DNA of 53,613 bases, taken from Cytophagales bacterium CG12_big_fil_rev_8_21_14_0_65_40_12. Its GTDB lineage: Bacteria > Bacteroidota > Bacteroidia > Cytophagales > Cyclobacteriaceae. Shown piece after piece: positions 1 through 8,023 of this stretch (position 1 is its first letter; each line of letters begins with the position of its first letter). The stretch lies in the NCBI GenBank assembly GCA_002786855.1, contig PCUU01000001.1:16723-70335 (forward strand). Reading direction: 5' to 3'. Position numbers and translations under genes: made by a program. The notes beneath the pieces are model-generated. The model was not told the DNA's origin, searched no databases, and saw only the letters and a list, made by a program, of their open reading frames with translations.

Positions 1-783
1 AGGTATACCTTCAATTTGAACTTCGCTTACATCTCCCGCAGAGTTCGAAGCCGAAATTCTAGCTTTACCCAAAATGATTACACCACCCCATAGACCAGAA
101 ACTTCTGAAGAGAGGTTAGGACTTGCTAAATTACCTGCAGCAACATCTGCTGGCGTAATTTCATCAGCTACTGATGTAAAAATAATTGGTAACGCTGCAG
201 TTCCCTCTGCGTTTAATTTGCCACCTCTAGCAACCAATAAAGCAGTAGCATTAGCACCTGCACCTGCCTGACCTTTCACCACAACACCTGGCTGGATTGT
301 TAATGTGGCTCCACTAACTACAGTAATTCTACCTGCTAAAATATAGGTTTTACCTGTTTCCCAAGTTGTGTTGGCAGTAACATTGCTGCTTACAGTAACT
401 GTAGTAATTTCTTGTTCCACAGTAATAATTGCAGTAGCAGTACTTGTCTGAGCTTTTGCATCAGTAATCACAACTGTAACACCTGCAGCGCCTGCACCAG
501 AGGCTGTAAAGCTTACTTCAATAGTTCCTGTAGTTGCATTAACAGTTGGTTCAGCAGTGATGGTTGCCGTTCCGTTCACAGCAGTAGCAACAGCAGAAGC
601 ATATCCGCCTTGAGCTGTGATAGAGAAAGAAAGAGTGGCAGAACCACCGAATTCTACTGATTGAGCACCTGGAGCAGAAATTGATGGTGCCGGAGTCGTT
701 TCATCATCATCACAAGATGTGACAACGAATACCATAGCCATTACTAAAAATAAGCTAAGTAAGTGTTTAAGAGATTTTTTCAT
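1..783 (-). CDS. secreted lipoprotein, Ig-like and beta-helix-like, 3' end cut by window
   Basis: An open frame of 261 codons begins at the ATG at 783 (minus) and runs off the left edge. The N-terminus is a lipoprotein signal (MKKSLKHLLSLFLVMAMVF, then VVTSC) followed by an acidic DDDETT stretch, as in many surface-exposed Bacteroidota lipoproteins. Residues of about 30-120 are Thr/Ala/Val-rich and resemble an Ig-like or cadherin-like beta domain. After that comes a pattern (TLTIQPGVVVKG, LNAEGTAALPIIFTS, LWGGVIILGKA) that is typical of a Bacteroidota family of right-handed beta-helix-like surface proteins. Function is not known; cell-surface adhesion or structure is a guess. The plus-strand open frame at 412-660 is only its Ser/Cys-rich shadow. 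Confidence 0.85.
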   Translation of the reverse strand, partial: MKKSLKHLLSLFLVMAMVFVVTSCDDDETTPAPSISAPGAQSVEFGGSATLSFSITAQGGYASAVATAVNGTATITAEPTVNATTGTIEVSFTASGAGAAGVTVVITDAKAQTSTATAIITVEQEITTVTVSSNVTANTTWETGKTYILAGRITVVSGATLTIQPGVVVKGQAGAGANATALLVARGGKLNAEGTAALPIIFTSVADEITPADVAAGNLASPNLSSEVSGLWGGVIILGKARISASNSAGDVSEVQIEGIP

Positions 784-1020
784 TTTTTTGATTAGGTTTT
801 AATTTGGGTACAAAGCAACTGAAAGGAACCAAGAAACTGATTAATCCTCTGTTAAGAATGGTTGACATTTCGATTACCTATGGATTATTTTTGTTACCGC
901 AATGTTACCTTCTGCCGTAGTTGGCTTTAAAACCAGTGTATGTATGGTAAAAGTTAAATCCCTTAGCAGTTGATTAACTATTTGTTCATTTTGCGAGTTG
1001 AGATAAAGAAATACACTTCT

Positions 1021-1923
1021 ATGCCACACAACATTTTAATCTCTGGGGGAACTGGCCTTGTTGGCTCTCAATTGATCCCTGCATTACATTCCAAAGGACA
1101 TAAAATCAGTCTCTTGAGCCGATCGAAGGGCGATGGAAGCGAAAGTGTTTTCCAATGGAACCACAAAGAAAGCTATATCCAAAAGGGTGCTTTTGATGGC
1201 GTGGATACCTTAGTGCATTTGGCTGGGGCAGGCGTTGCCGATAAAAGATGGACAGATGACCGAAAGAAAGAAATCATAGAAAGCAGGACCTTAAGCTCTA
1301 ACCTGCTTTTTGAAACCCTGAAAAACCAACCTAATCAAGTGAAAACTTTGGTGGCAGCCTCTGCTATTGGCTACTATGGCATGGATACAGGCGACCAATT
1401 GATGACAGAGACATCGGTCTCTGGAAATGATTTCCTCGCACATGTTGTCAAAGAATGGGAAGCTTCCACTAAACAGTTCGAATCGTTGGGGATTAGAGTC
1501 GTTCAAATTAGAATTGGAGTGGTACTCGCCAAAGAAGGAGGTGCTTTGCCCAAAATACTTCAGCCGCCAGTGGCGGCTCCTTTGGCCAGCGGCCATCAGT
1601 ACATGAGTTGGATCCATATGAATGACCTAGTTGGGATTATTGTAAAGGCCATAGAAGATGAAAAAATGACCGGTGTATTCAATGCCGTGGCCCCAAAACC
1701 CGAAAACAACCGAGACTTCACTAAATTAGCAGCCAAGGCCTTTAGAAAAATCTATTTACCTATCCCTGTGCCCGGTTTTCTGCTCAAGTTGATTTTAGGT
1801 GAAATGGCACAAATTGTAATGGGCGGAAATAAGGTGAGTGCTCAAAAAATCCAAAATGCTGGTTATAATTTTCAGTTTGGTGAACTAGAAGGGGCTCTTA
1901 GCCATTTAGCAAGGAAGGCCTAA
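1021..1923 (+). CDS. TIGR01777-family NAD-dependent epimerase (SDR39U1/YfcH-like)
   Basis: A 300-residue extended short-chain dehydrogenase. The start at 1021 is chosen because it places the Rossmann motif GGTGLVGSQL at residue 8, as usual for the family; an upstream in-frame ATG at 970 would add 17 residues without similarity. Further motifs are LVHLAGAGVADKRW, the active-site region AASAIGYYG (YxxxK-like Tyr of the family) and a C-terminal DUF1731-like part (GEMAQIVMGGNKVSAQKI). The substrate is unknown; the human orthologue SDR39U1 and E. coli YfcH are equally uncharacterised. It stands alone, 131 bp before the next gene on the same strand. Confidence 0.9.
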   Translation: MPHNILISGGTGLVGSQLIPALHSKGHKISLLSRSKGDGSESVFQWNHKESYIQKGAFDGVDTLVHLAGAGVADKRWTDDRKKEIIESRTLSSNLLFETLKNQPNQVKTLVAASAIGYYGMDTGDQLMTETSVSGNDFLAHVVKEWEASTKQFESLGIRVVQIRIGVVLAKEGGALPKILQPPVAAPLASGHQYMSWIHMNDLVGIIVKAIEDEKMTGVFNAVAPKPENNRDFTKLAAKAFRKIYLPIPVPGFLLKLILGEMAQIVMGGNKVSAQKIQNAGYNFQFGELEGALSHLARKA

Positions 1924-2054
1924 GTACCGATTACCTTTGAACGATTAAATCTTAATTAAAATTTGATCCACCTTTTTTCCAAGCTTTGGCCCGAACAGCT
2001 TAACTTGTGCATTTGGAATTGGCCTTCAACTAACAGCCAATTATAAAAGAAACG

Positions 2055-2768
2055 ATGACCTCTATGACAAACGAAGACAAAATTAAACAGGCATTTCAAG
2101 ACAGAAACTGGAACGAAATCAAAACCCATGATTCTTGGGTGATTTTCAAGGTAATGGCAGAGTTTGTTGAAGGCTTTGAAAAATTGGCAAAAATTGGCCC
2201 CTGCGTTTCAATTTTTGGTTCAGCCAGAACAAAGCCTGAAAGTGAATTCTATCAAATGGCAGAAGAGATAGCCGCCAAATTAGTCCGTCATGGCTATGGC
2301 GTCATCACTGGGGGTGGCCCTGGAATTATGGAGGCAGGAAACAAAGGTGCCAAAAAGCAAAAAGGAAAATCGGTCGGGCTCAACATTGAGCTGCCACACG
2401 AGCAAGGCAGCAATATTTATATTGATCCCGATAAACTTATTTCCTTTGATTACTTCTTTGTAAGGAAAGTAATGTTTGTAAAATACTCTCAAGGCTTTGT
2501 GGTAATGCCAGGAGGATTCGGGACCTTGGACGAAATGTTTGAAGCCATCACTTTGATTCAAACCAACAAGATTGGCCGTTTCCCGATTGTGCTGGTAGGC
2601 CGTGATTTTTGGTCAGGCTTAATTGATTGGATACAAACCACCATGCTTGCCGCTGGCAATATCAATCCTAATGATTTGGACTTGATCAACATTGTGGATA
2701 CGCCTACCGAAGCCGTAAAAGTAATTGATGAGTTCTATTCAAAATATTTGCTCTCTCCGAATTTCTAA
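2055..2768 (+). CDS. LOG-family protein (TIGR00730), possible nucleotide N-ribosidase
   Basis: 237 residues. The family signature is clear: GGGPGIMEAGNKGA in the nucleotide-binding part and PGGFGTLDEMFEAIT, the PGGxGTxxE motif with the catalytic Glu. LOG proteins hydrolyse nucleoside 5'-monophosphates (cytokinin monophosphates in plants; AMP in some bacterial members). The N-terminal 35 residues (with the DSWVIFKVMAEFVEGFE stretch) are typical of the longer bacterial form. The start at 2055 has an alternative ATG nine bases later. The stop overlaps the start of the HAD phosphatase gene in a TAATG arrangement, so the two are very probably co-translated. Confidence 0.92.
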   Translation: MTSMTNEDKIKQAFQDRNWNEIKTHDSWVIFKVMAEFVEGFEKLAKIGPCVSIFGSARTKPESEFYQMAEEIAAKLVRHGYGVITGGGPGIMEAGNKGAKKQKGKSVGLNIELPHEQGSNIYIDPDKLISFDYFFVRKVMFVKYSQGFVVMPGGFGTLDEMFEAITLIQTNKIGRFPIVLVGRDFWSGLIDWIQTTMLAAGNINPNDLDLINIVDTPTEAVKVIDEFYSKYLLSPNF

Positions 2769-3439
2769 TGGTAGAACATATTATTTTCGATTGTGATGGA
2801 GTGCTGATCGATACCGAAATCGTGGCGGCAGAAGTCATGGTGGATTGGCTGCAAAGCGAAAAGGTAGAAATTACTGTTCCCGAATTCATCAGGGGGTTTA
2901 CTGGTAAAACGTTCAGTGATATCATCCAACTTCTTCAAGAAGCTAAGCGATTGCATAAAGGAACGATCAACAACTCCATTGTGCATGAGCTGGACAATAC
3001 CGTTCGCCAACGCGTAAGACCTATTGAGGGCGTTTGGCAAATGCTCGATGCGATCAAACAGCCAAAGTCTGTCGTTTCAAATAGTGCCGCAGACTATGTT
3101 GCAGAGGCATTAGCAAAGCTCGACATTACCCATCATTTTGAAAGTAGAGTTTTTTCTTCGGAGATGGTGGAAAAAGCCAAACCCAGCCCAATGGTTTATC
3201 AATTGGCTGTAGACACTTTGCAACTCCCAAAAACATCTATAATTACCATCGAAGATAGTTATACTGGCGTTATGGCAAGTATTTCTGCAGGTTTGCCCAC
3301 CATCGGCTTCTTGGGTGGCAGCCATATTTTAGATGGCCATGGCGATCGCTTGAAAGAATTAGGAGTAATTGGTTTGGCCAAAAATCATCAAGAGCTTTCA
3401 AGGATAATCTCTGAATTTACGCAAGCTTCCATTCGCTAA
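2768..3439 (+). CDS. HAD-superfamily phosphatase (beta-phosphoglucomutase/PGP-like)
   Basis: 223 residues. HAD motif I is IIFDCDGVLIDTE with the nucleophile Asp and acid Asp, motif II is SNSAAD (VVSNS), motif III is the Lys in KAKPSP, and motif IV is ITIEDSYTGV. An alpha-helical C1 cap lies between motifs I and II (about residues 18-85). This arrangement is that of small-metabolite phosphatases and beta-phosphoglucomutases; the substrate cannot be read from sequence. It overlaps the LOG gene by one base and may remove a phosphorylated product made or handled by that partner, which is inference only. Confidence 0.9.
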   Translation: MVEHIIFDCDGVLIDTEIVAAEVMVDWLQSEKVEITVPEFIRGFTGKTFSDIIQLLQEAKRLHKGTINNSIVHELDNTVRQRVRPIEGVWQMLDAIKQPKSVVSNSAADYVAEALAKLDITHHFESRVFSSEMVEKAKPSPMVYQLAVDTLQLPKTSIITIEDSYTGVMASISAGLPTIGFLGGSHILDGHGDRLKELGVIGLAKNHQELSRIISEFTQASIR

Positions 3440-3448
3440 AACACAAAT

Positions 3449-3468
3449 AATTTGCATTTATGCAAATT
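3449..3468. promoter_or_regulatory. perfect 9-bp palindrome upstream of the restriction-modification genes
   Basis: AATTTGCAT, two bases (TT), ATGCAAATT: a perfect nine-base inverted repeat. It lies 32 bp before the start of the DUF6471 gene and 10 bp after the HAD stop. No T-run follows it, so it does not look like a terminator. Its place and symmetry suggest an operator for a dimeric regulator, by analogy with controller (C) proteins of other restriction-modification systems; the DUF6471 protein is the obvious candidate. Binding is inference. Confidence 0.5.
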
Positions 3469-3500
3469 AAAGTGTAAAATCACAAAATTTCTTACGCGAA

Positions 3501-3782
3501 TTGGATTGGAACAATAAAGTCAAACGAGTACTAAAAGTCGAAATGCTGAAGCGTAATGTTTCAACAGCAGACTTAGTCGTACTGCTAAACCACCTCGGTG
3601 TAGACGAAACTAAGTCAAGCATAGACAGCAAAATTAGTCGAGGCACTTTCAGTGCAAGTTTCTTAATTCAATGTCTTATCGCAATTGGATGCAGGAAAAT
3701 CGAAATTGAAGAATTCGAACCTTTCATGTCCATAGCCGCAGAGCCCAATCCTAACTATAACCTATCTGAACATGGAAAATAA
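3501..3782 (+). CDS. DUF6471 small HTH-like protein of a restriction-modification locus
   Basis: 93 residues from a TTG start; the next in-frame ATG (3543) would cut off a conserved N-terminus (DWNNKVKRVLKVEM), so TTG is preferred. The body (STADLVVLLNHLGVDE, then SSIDSKISRGTFSASFLIQCLIAIG in two parts) matches the DUF6471 family as I recall it: a small helical, XRE-like domain often found next to DNA methyltransferases. It may be the control protein that times restriction against methylation, or a partner of the methyltransferase. The gene overlaps the methyltransferase start by 11 bp, so they form one operon. Confidence 0.75.
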   Translation: MDWNNKVKRVLKVEMLKRNVSTADLVVLLNHLGVDETKSSIDSKISRGTFSASFLIQCLIAIGCRKIEIEEFEPFMSIAAEPNPNYNLSEHGK

Positions 3783-5127
3783 TACAGTAAAATTCATCGA
3801 TTTATTCGCTGGCCTTGGGGGCATTAGGCTAGGTTTTGAACAGGCTTTTGAAAGTCAAGGCATTAAAGCGGAGTGCGTTATGACATCTGAAATAAAACCC
3901 TATGCGGTAAAAACGCTCCATCATAATTTTCCTCATGATTATCTAGCTGGTGACATTTTTACCATCAGCAACGATGTTATACCTGATTTCGATTTTCTTC
4001 TTGGAGGTTTTCCCTGCCAACCTTTTAGTGCAGGAGGCAAGCGCCAAGGTTTTTTAGACACAAGAGGTACATTGTTTTTTGAGATTGAAAGAATAATTCG
4101 GGAAAAGAGACCTTACGGATTTATCCTAGAAAATGTAGAAGGGCTTGTTAAACACGATTTAGCAAACAAAAACGACAAAATTGGTAGGACTCTACAAACC
4201 ATATTGAATACCCTTAAAAACGACCTTGGTTACAGTGTATCTTGGAAAGTTTTTGACTCAATCGAATTTGGTTTGCCTCAATCGAGAAAGAGAATATTCA
4301 TTGTTGGTACTTTGGTTGGCGAGGTTAATTTAGATGGCCATGAGCCTGAGTTTGCTACATTATCCACGGTTTTAGAAAAGGGTCTTCGAACCATTGAATC
4401 AGATTTTACAAAAAAATTATTTAGCAAATTTGAGTTAGATGACCTACTAGGAATGTCTATTAAAGATAAACGCGGAGGAGATAAAAATATACACAGCTGG
4501 GATATTGGATTGAAAGGCGAAATCTCAGAATCTCAGAATATTCTACTCAATCAAATCTTTAAACAACGAAGAAAAAAGGGTTGGGCTGATGAGATTGGTA
4601 TTGATTGGATGGATGGAATGCCTTTGACTTTGGATCAGGTTTCAAGATTTTCTGATCTAAGTAAAAAGGAACTCTTTGCGATGTTGGAAGACCTTACAAC
4701 CAAGGGATACCTGAGATTGGAGCATCCTAAAAAACTTGTCAAAGAATTTACTACAAATGGGATTCGCACATTCAGGTCTTTTGACGAGACGAAGCCAAAA
4801 GGGTATAATATCATAACAGGAAAGCTCAGTTTTGAGATAAATAAAATACTTGACCCGAAAGATATCGCTCCCACAATTGTAGCAACGGATGTTAGTCGAC
4901 TGGCTGTTCCTGACGGAAATGGGTTGAGAAGATTGACCATCCGAGAGGGATTACGGCTCTTTGGTTTTCCAGAGTGGTATGAAATCCCAACTAAAACTTA
5001 CGATGCTTTTGATTTATTGGGAAATACTGTTGCTGTACCCGTAGTCAGATTTGTGGCAGAAAAATTAGCGTTCAACTATGCTTCTCAAAAGTCTGATCAT
5101 TTTATCTTTAGTAAAATCCCTGTGTGA
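3772..5127 (+). CDS. type II DNA (cytosine-5-)-methyltransferase
   Basis: 451 residues with the ordered C5-methyltransferase motifs: motif I FIDLFAGLGG (about 8-17, SAM binding), motif IV GGFPCQPF with the catalytic Cys82, motif VI ENV (120-122), motif VIII QSRKR (170-174), and motif X GNTVAVPVV near the C-terminus. About 200 residues between motifs VIII and IX form the target-recognition region. It should protect host DNA from the endonuclease encoded convergently. If the partner is correctly placed in the NgoBV family, the shared target is probably GGNNCC. The last 31 bp overlap the end of the endonuclease gene on the other strand. Confidence 0.95.
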   Translation: MENNTVKFIDLFAGLGGIRLGFEQAFESQGIKAECVMTSEIKPYAVKTLHHNFPHDYLAGDIFTISNDVIPDFDFLLGGFPCQPFSAGGKRQGFLDTRGTLFFEIERIIREKRPYGFILENVEGLVKHDLANKNDKIGRTLQTILNTLKNDLGYSVSWKVFDSIEFGLPQSRKRIFIVGTLVGEVNLDGHEPEFATLSTVLEKGLRTIESDFTKKLFSKFELDDLLGMSIKDKRGGDKNIHSWDIGLKGEISESQNILLNQIFKQRRKKGWADEIGIDWMDGMPLTLDQVSRFSDLSKKELFAMLEDLTTKGYLRLEHPKKLVKEFTTNGIRTFRSFDETKPKGYNIITGKLSFEINKILDPKDIAPTIVATDVSRLAVPDGNGLRRLTIREGLRLFGFPEWYEIPTKTYDAFDLLGNTVAVPVVRFVAEKLAFNYASQKSDHFIFSKIPV

Positions 5128-5783
5128 GATTGATAGTTTTTGATTACCTTCTTTAACCAGTGGCCATTGCTGTGCCTGGTTTGAGGGTACTGATATCTGG
5201 TTTCATTTAATGCAGATAGAAATTGCTCCAATGAATTGAATGGCTTGAATTGTGATCTTTCTGAATACCAAGTGGATGGTCTAAGATTATAAATAACGCT
5301 CTTTTTCTCCTGAACTTTAATGGGATAGGTGCCACTTGGCCCAGCGAGTTCCCAAATCTTCTTAAGCCAAACATTCTTTATTGTAATTTCACTGCCTTCC
5401 ATCACATAAGCAAAAATCAAATAATCGGAATCAAGACGATGGGCATTGTCCAAAAGTGAGTTACAATAAGCATCAAAATTTGCCAAATCAAAGCCAGGGC
5501 CTCTCTTCCAATCAAATGTTTTCACTTCTAAAAGACCCTTTGTCCTATCGTCTACATCAAGATGGAAATCAGGAAAGGTCTGACTATTTTGATTTTCTTG
5601 GAATTCGATATTTTCAGATAACATCCAAGCCTTTAACCATTCCTGAAGTAAGTTTCCAACTGTGTCCTTAGTTTCTACGGCAATGGTTAAGTTCTTTAGT
5701 GAAAAATTAATAACTCCCTTTTCACCAATGATCTTGTATTCATCGACCAGTTTTTGGAAAAGTTTTTGGCTGGAGATCTTCAT
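5097..5783 (-). CDS. type II restriction endonuclease, NgoBV-like
   Basis: 228 residues from the ATG at 5783 (MKISSQKLFQKLV); an upstream in-frame ATG at 5861 adds 26 hydrophobic residues that look non-coding. A PD-(D/E)xK nuclease core is visible: PDFHLD (Pro71-Asp72) followed 14 residues later by EVK (Glu86, Lys88). The sequence around it (GNLLQEWL, GFDLANFDAY, YLIFAY, VWLKKIWELAG) resembles the NgoBV/NlaIV endonuclease family, which cuts GGNNCC. It is transcribed toward the methyltransferase and the genes overlap tail to tail by 31 bp, so transcription of one reads into antisense of the other. Confidence 0.82.
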   Translation of the reverse strand: MKISSQKLFQKLVDEYKIIGEKGVINFSLKNLTIAVETKDTVGNLLQEWLKAWMLSENIEFQENQNSQTFPDFHLDVDDRTKGLLEVKTFDWKRGPGFDLANFDAYCNSLLDNAHRLDSDYLIFAYVMEGSEITIKNVWLKKIWELAGPSGTYPIKVQEKKSVIYNLRPSTWYSERSQFKPFNSLEQFLSALNETRYQYPQTRHSNGHWLKKVIKNYQSHTGILLKIK

Positions 5784-5879
5784 GTTAACTTGTATAAAAT
5801 TGTTATAAGCACTAAAGTTAAAATGAAAAATGAGAACTAGGCCATTGTATCTTATGAACAATCAATAATATAACCTACT

Positions 5880-7166
5880 TCAAAACAACCCAAACTTCAA
5901 AAAGGCATTGAAATTAAAGCCCTCAAAATCTCTTGCGCCCATGATTACATTTTCTGATGTTTGGTATTTAAGATCGGCACTCGAAGTATCGCGATAAGAA
6001 AGGCCAAAACCCATTCTCATATATTTAATAACATTGATTTCGAAATTCAATGAGGGCTCAAGCACGAAGAGCGCCCTTTGATCTTCGATAACGGTAATTG
6101 TGGAGGCAACAGGGTCTAGTTTGCCATAAACAATCTCTCCAGCCCCAAACATGACCGAGGTGGTTAAATGAAACACATTATTAGGAAATAGGGTGGCCTC
6201 TAGGAGTACACCGCCATAGCCACCCGTGTACCTAAAAGTATCATTCAATTCTGTATCCAACTCTCCTCTGCTGATAAATCCCTTACCTGACAAGCCGAAG
6301 CCAAACGTTCGATTGGGATGATAAACAATATCTCCACCAATAAGTATGGCATCGCGCTCATTGATAGCAGTATAGCCCACATTGGGTGAGATATACATTC
6401 GGAATTTTTTATCGCTCGTTGGACTCTTCTCCTTGATTTTCCTTTCTTTTTCCTCTTTAGGTGCTTCATTGATCACAAGGTTAAACTTTTGCGGGATAGG
6501 CTTTAGTCTTTTAGGCTTTGGCGGATAAATAGGCACCCAAATCAACGGCCGCTTTTGGTAGGTAGCGTATTTAGCAATAAAAGCAGTGGTCCTAATTCTT
6601 TCTCTCACATAATATTGACGCAACTCCTCCTCTTTAGAAGAAACTTGATTTTTGTCCTCATTCCCCAAAACAGGCTGCGCAACAGAATTGGTAAGCTCAA
6701 TTGAGTCCCTTTTATCATTGGTTTCTTGATTAGCCGAACTGGCAACGGTTTCCTTTGCTGATACTACCGAATTATTCGATGAAGAAGGAATAGATGGGGC
6801 AGTAGGTTTAGGCGCATTTAGAGAATCGGAACGCTCTTGGATGATTCGTGCTGATCTCTTCTTTCGGATCAAAAGCTTATTGCCCATTTGTTGGCACTCC
6901 ATATTCTGACCGATGAAAAGCTTGTCCAAAACAGCAGCAATACTTTCTTGCTTGACATTGATGCTTACCCTTTTCTTAACATCGAAAACTTCGGCTGAGT
7001 AAGTAAAGGCAAAATCCTCGGTCTCGATGCTTTTTAGAATCTCTTCAATTGAAGTATTTCGAAAATTCAAAGTCACTTTTCGCGAAAGCACATCAGCTTG
7101 CTCTTGCCCAATAAGAGCAAGCGAAGAAACCATCAGGGCCAATAAAAAAAAAATCCTTAAGTGCAT
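5880..7166 (-). CDS. STN domain fused to an outer-membrane beta-barrel
   Basis: 428 residues: signal peptide (1-20, ending SSLALIGQ), an STN (secretin/TonB N-terminal) domain at about 28-102 (KVTLNFRNTSIEEILKSIE, VSINVKQESIAAVLDKLF, NKLLIRKK), a long Ser/Asn/Glu then Pro/Lys-rich linker (about 103-255), and a C-terminal beta-barrel of about 170 residues ending in Phe. The barrel is clearly paralogous to the 210-residue protein encoded just upstream (shared RDAILxGG, GGYGG, NVIKxMRxxFGLSYR). STN domains usually sit on TonB-dependent transducers and touch FecR; here there is no plug or TonB receptor barrel. It is the last gene of the fecI-fecR group on this strand. Confidence 0.85.
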   Translation of the reverse strand: MHLRIFFLLALMVSSLALIGQEQADVLSRKVTLNFRNTSIEEILKSIETEDFAFTYSAEVFDVKKRVSINVKQESIAAVLDKLFIGQNMECQQMGNKLLIRKKRSARIIQERSDSLNAPKPTAPSIPSSSNNSVVSAKETVASSANQETNDKRDSIELTNSVAQPVLGNEDKNQVSSKEEELRQYYVRERIRTTAFIAKYATYQKRPLIWVPIYPPKPKRLKPIPQKFNLVINEAPKEEKERKIKEKSPTSDKKFRMYISPNVGYTAINERDAILIGGDIVYHPNRTFGFGLSGKGFISRGELDTELNDTFRYTGGYGGVLLEATLFPNNVFHLTTSVMFGAGEIVYGKLDPVASTITVIEDQRALFVLEPSLNFEINVIKYMRMGFGLSYRDTSSADLKYQTSENVIMGARDFEGFNFNAFLKFGLF

Positions 7167-7229
7167 GCTTTGGAGCTTTGATAGCGATTCCCTTTCTACC
7201 GAAAAGTCAAAGTTTATTTAACGCAAATA

Positions 7230-7246
7230 CTCCCCTTTTGGGGGAG
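7230..7246 (-). terminator. GC-rich hairpin between the two barrel genes
   Basis: CTCCCC and GGGGAG flank a short T-rich loop, forming a six-pair GC-rich stem in the 110-bp gap between the two paralogous barrel genes. No U-run follows on the minus transcript, so it may be a weak terminator, a processing site or an mRNA-stability element that sets different levels of the two proteins. Confidence 0.4.
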
Positions 7247-7276
7247 ATTCGTAATAATGATTGATGAATATTCAAT

Positions 7277-7909
7277 TTAAAATTTTCCAAATTTAAGGCT
7301 TATCGAACCGCTCATGCCCCTGAGCGCATCTTTACCAACAATGGCATTGCCACTTGAGAAATAGCTAAGGTTCACGTCAGAGGTATACCGATAGCTCAAA
7401 CCGAAAGATAACCTCATAAATTTAATCACATTTAATTCTAATTCTGCGCCTGCTTCTGTAACAAAAAATGCCTGGCTAGCTTCCTCCGCATTAAATTCAT
7501 AATCCCTTTCCGTTTCAGCATAGGCTATGCCACCTGCTCCAATCAAAATTGGAAACGATACGTGGATTGGACTTTCAGGAAAAGCGATAAACTCCATACG
7601 AAGACCTCCATATCCGCCAGCTAATAAGTATCGGTCGTCCAATTCGGCATCGTACTTTCGCTCAGTAATGAAACCTGTACCCCCAAAGCCCAAACCAAAA
7701 CGATGATTGATCAACCAGGCGCCATGGCCTCCCATCAAAATCGCGTCTCGGTCGGCAACTTTGGTATAGCCCGTACTTAAACCACCGTAACCCCCATTGC
7801 TGCGCAGACCGTTGCTGTTGAAAATTGTTCTGAATTCTTTGTTGCCATCTTGACCAAAAGAGGCAAATCCGATAAAGAGAAATGCGATTGTAAAAATTGT
7901 TGTTTTCAT
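7277..7909 (-). CDS. outer-membrane beta-barrel protein, paralogue of the STN-barrel
   Basis: 210 residues with a signal peptide (MKTTIFTIAFLFIGFASFGQ) and a Gly/aromatic-rich body with alternating strands ending in FGKF, as expected of an eight-to-ten-strand outer-membrane barrel. It matches the C-terminal half of the next protein on the same strand in several blocks (ADRDAILMGG against NERDAILIGG; GGYGG; NVIKFMRLSFGLSYR). It lies between fecR and the STN-barrel gene and is probably part of the sigma-factor output. Function unknown; perhaps a surface sensor or a structural porin-like protein. Confidence 0.85.
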   Translation of the reverse strand: MKTTIFTIAFLFIGFASFGQDGNKEFRTIFNSNGLRSNGGYGGLSTGYTKVADRDAILMGGHGAWLINHRFGLGFGGTGFITERKYDAELDDRYLLAGGYGGLRMEFIAFPESPIHVSFPILIGAGGIAYAETERDYEFNAEEASQAFFVTEAGAELELNVIKFMRLSFGLSYRYTSDVNLSYFSSGNAIVGKDALRGMSGSISLKFGKF

Positions 7910-8023
7910 AATTTTGTTTTGACTGTTTAAAAATAATTTTGAGTTTTTGACCCTTCAATTCAGCGGCTCAAACGACCAATTTGAGCACAGCTAAAGGTCT
8001 TGTTGTTTACACAGAATGCCCTT

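Noticed and set aside
412-660. Ser/Cys/Asn-rich plus-strand open frame
   Set aside because: Antisense shadow of the Thr/Ala-rich lipoprotein on the minus strand.
3449-5783. Defence island linking the restriction system with the patatin gene
   Set aside because: They are 24 kb apart with housekeeping and envelope genes between.
5880-7166. TonB-dependent receptor or SusC-like transducer
   Set aside because: Only the STN domain is present; the protein is too short for plug plus 22-strand barrel and lacks their motifs.
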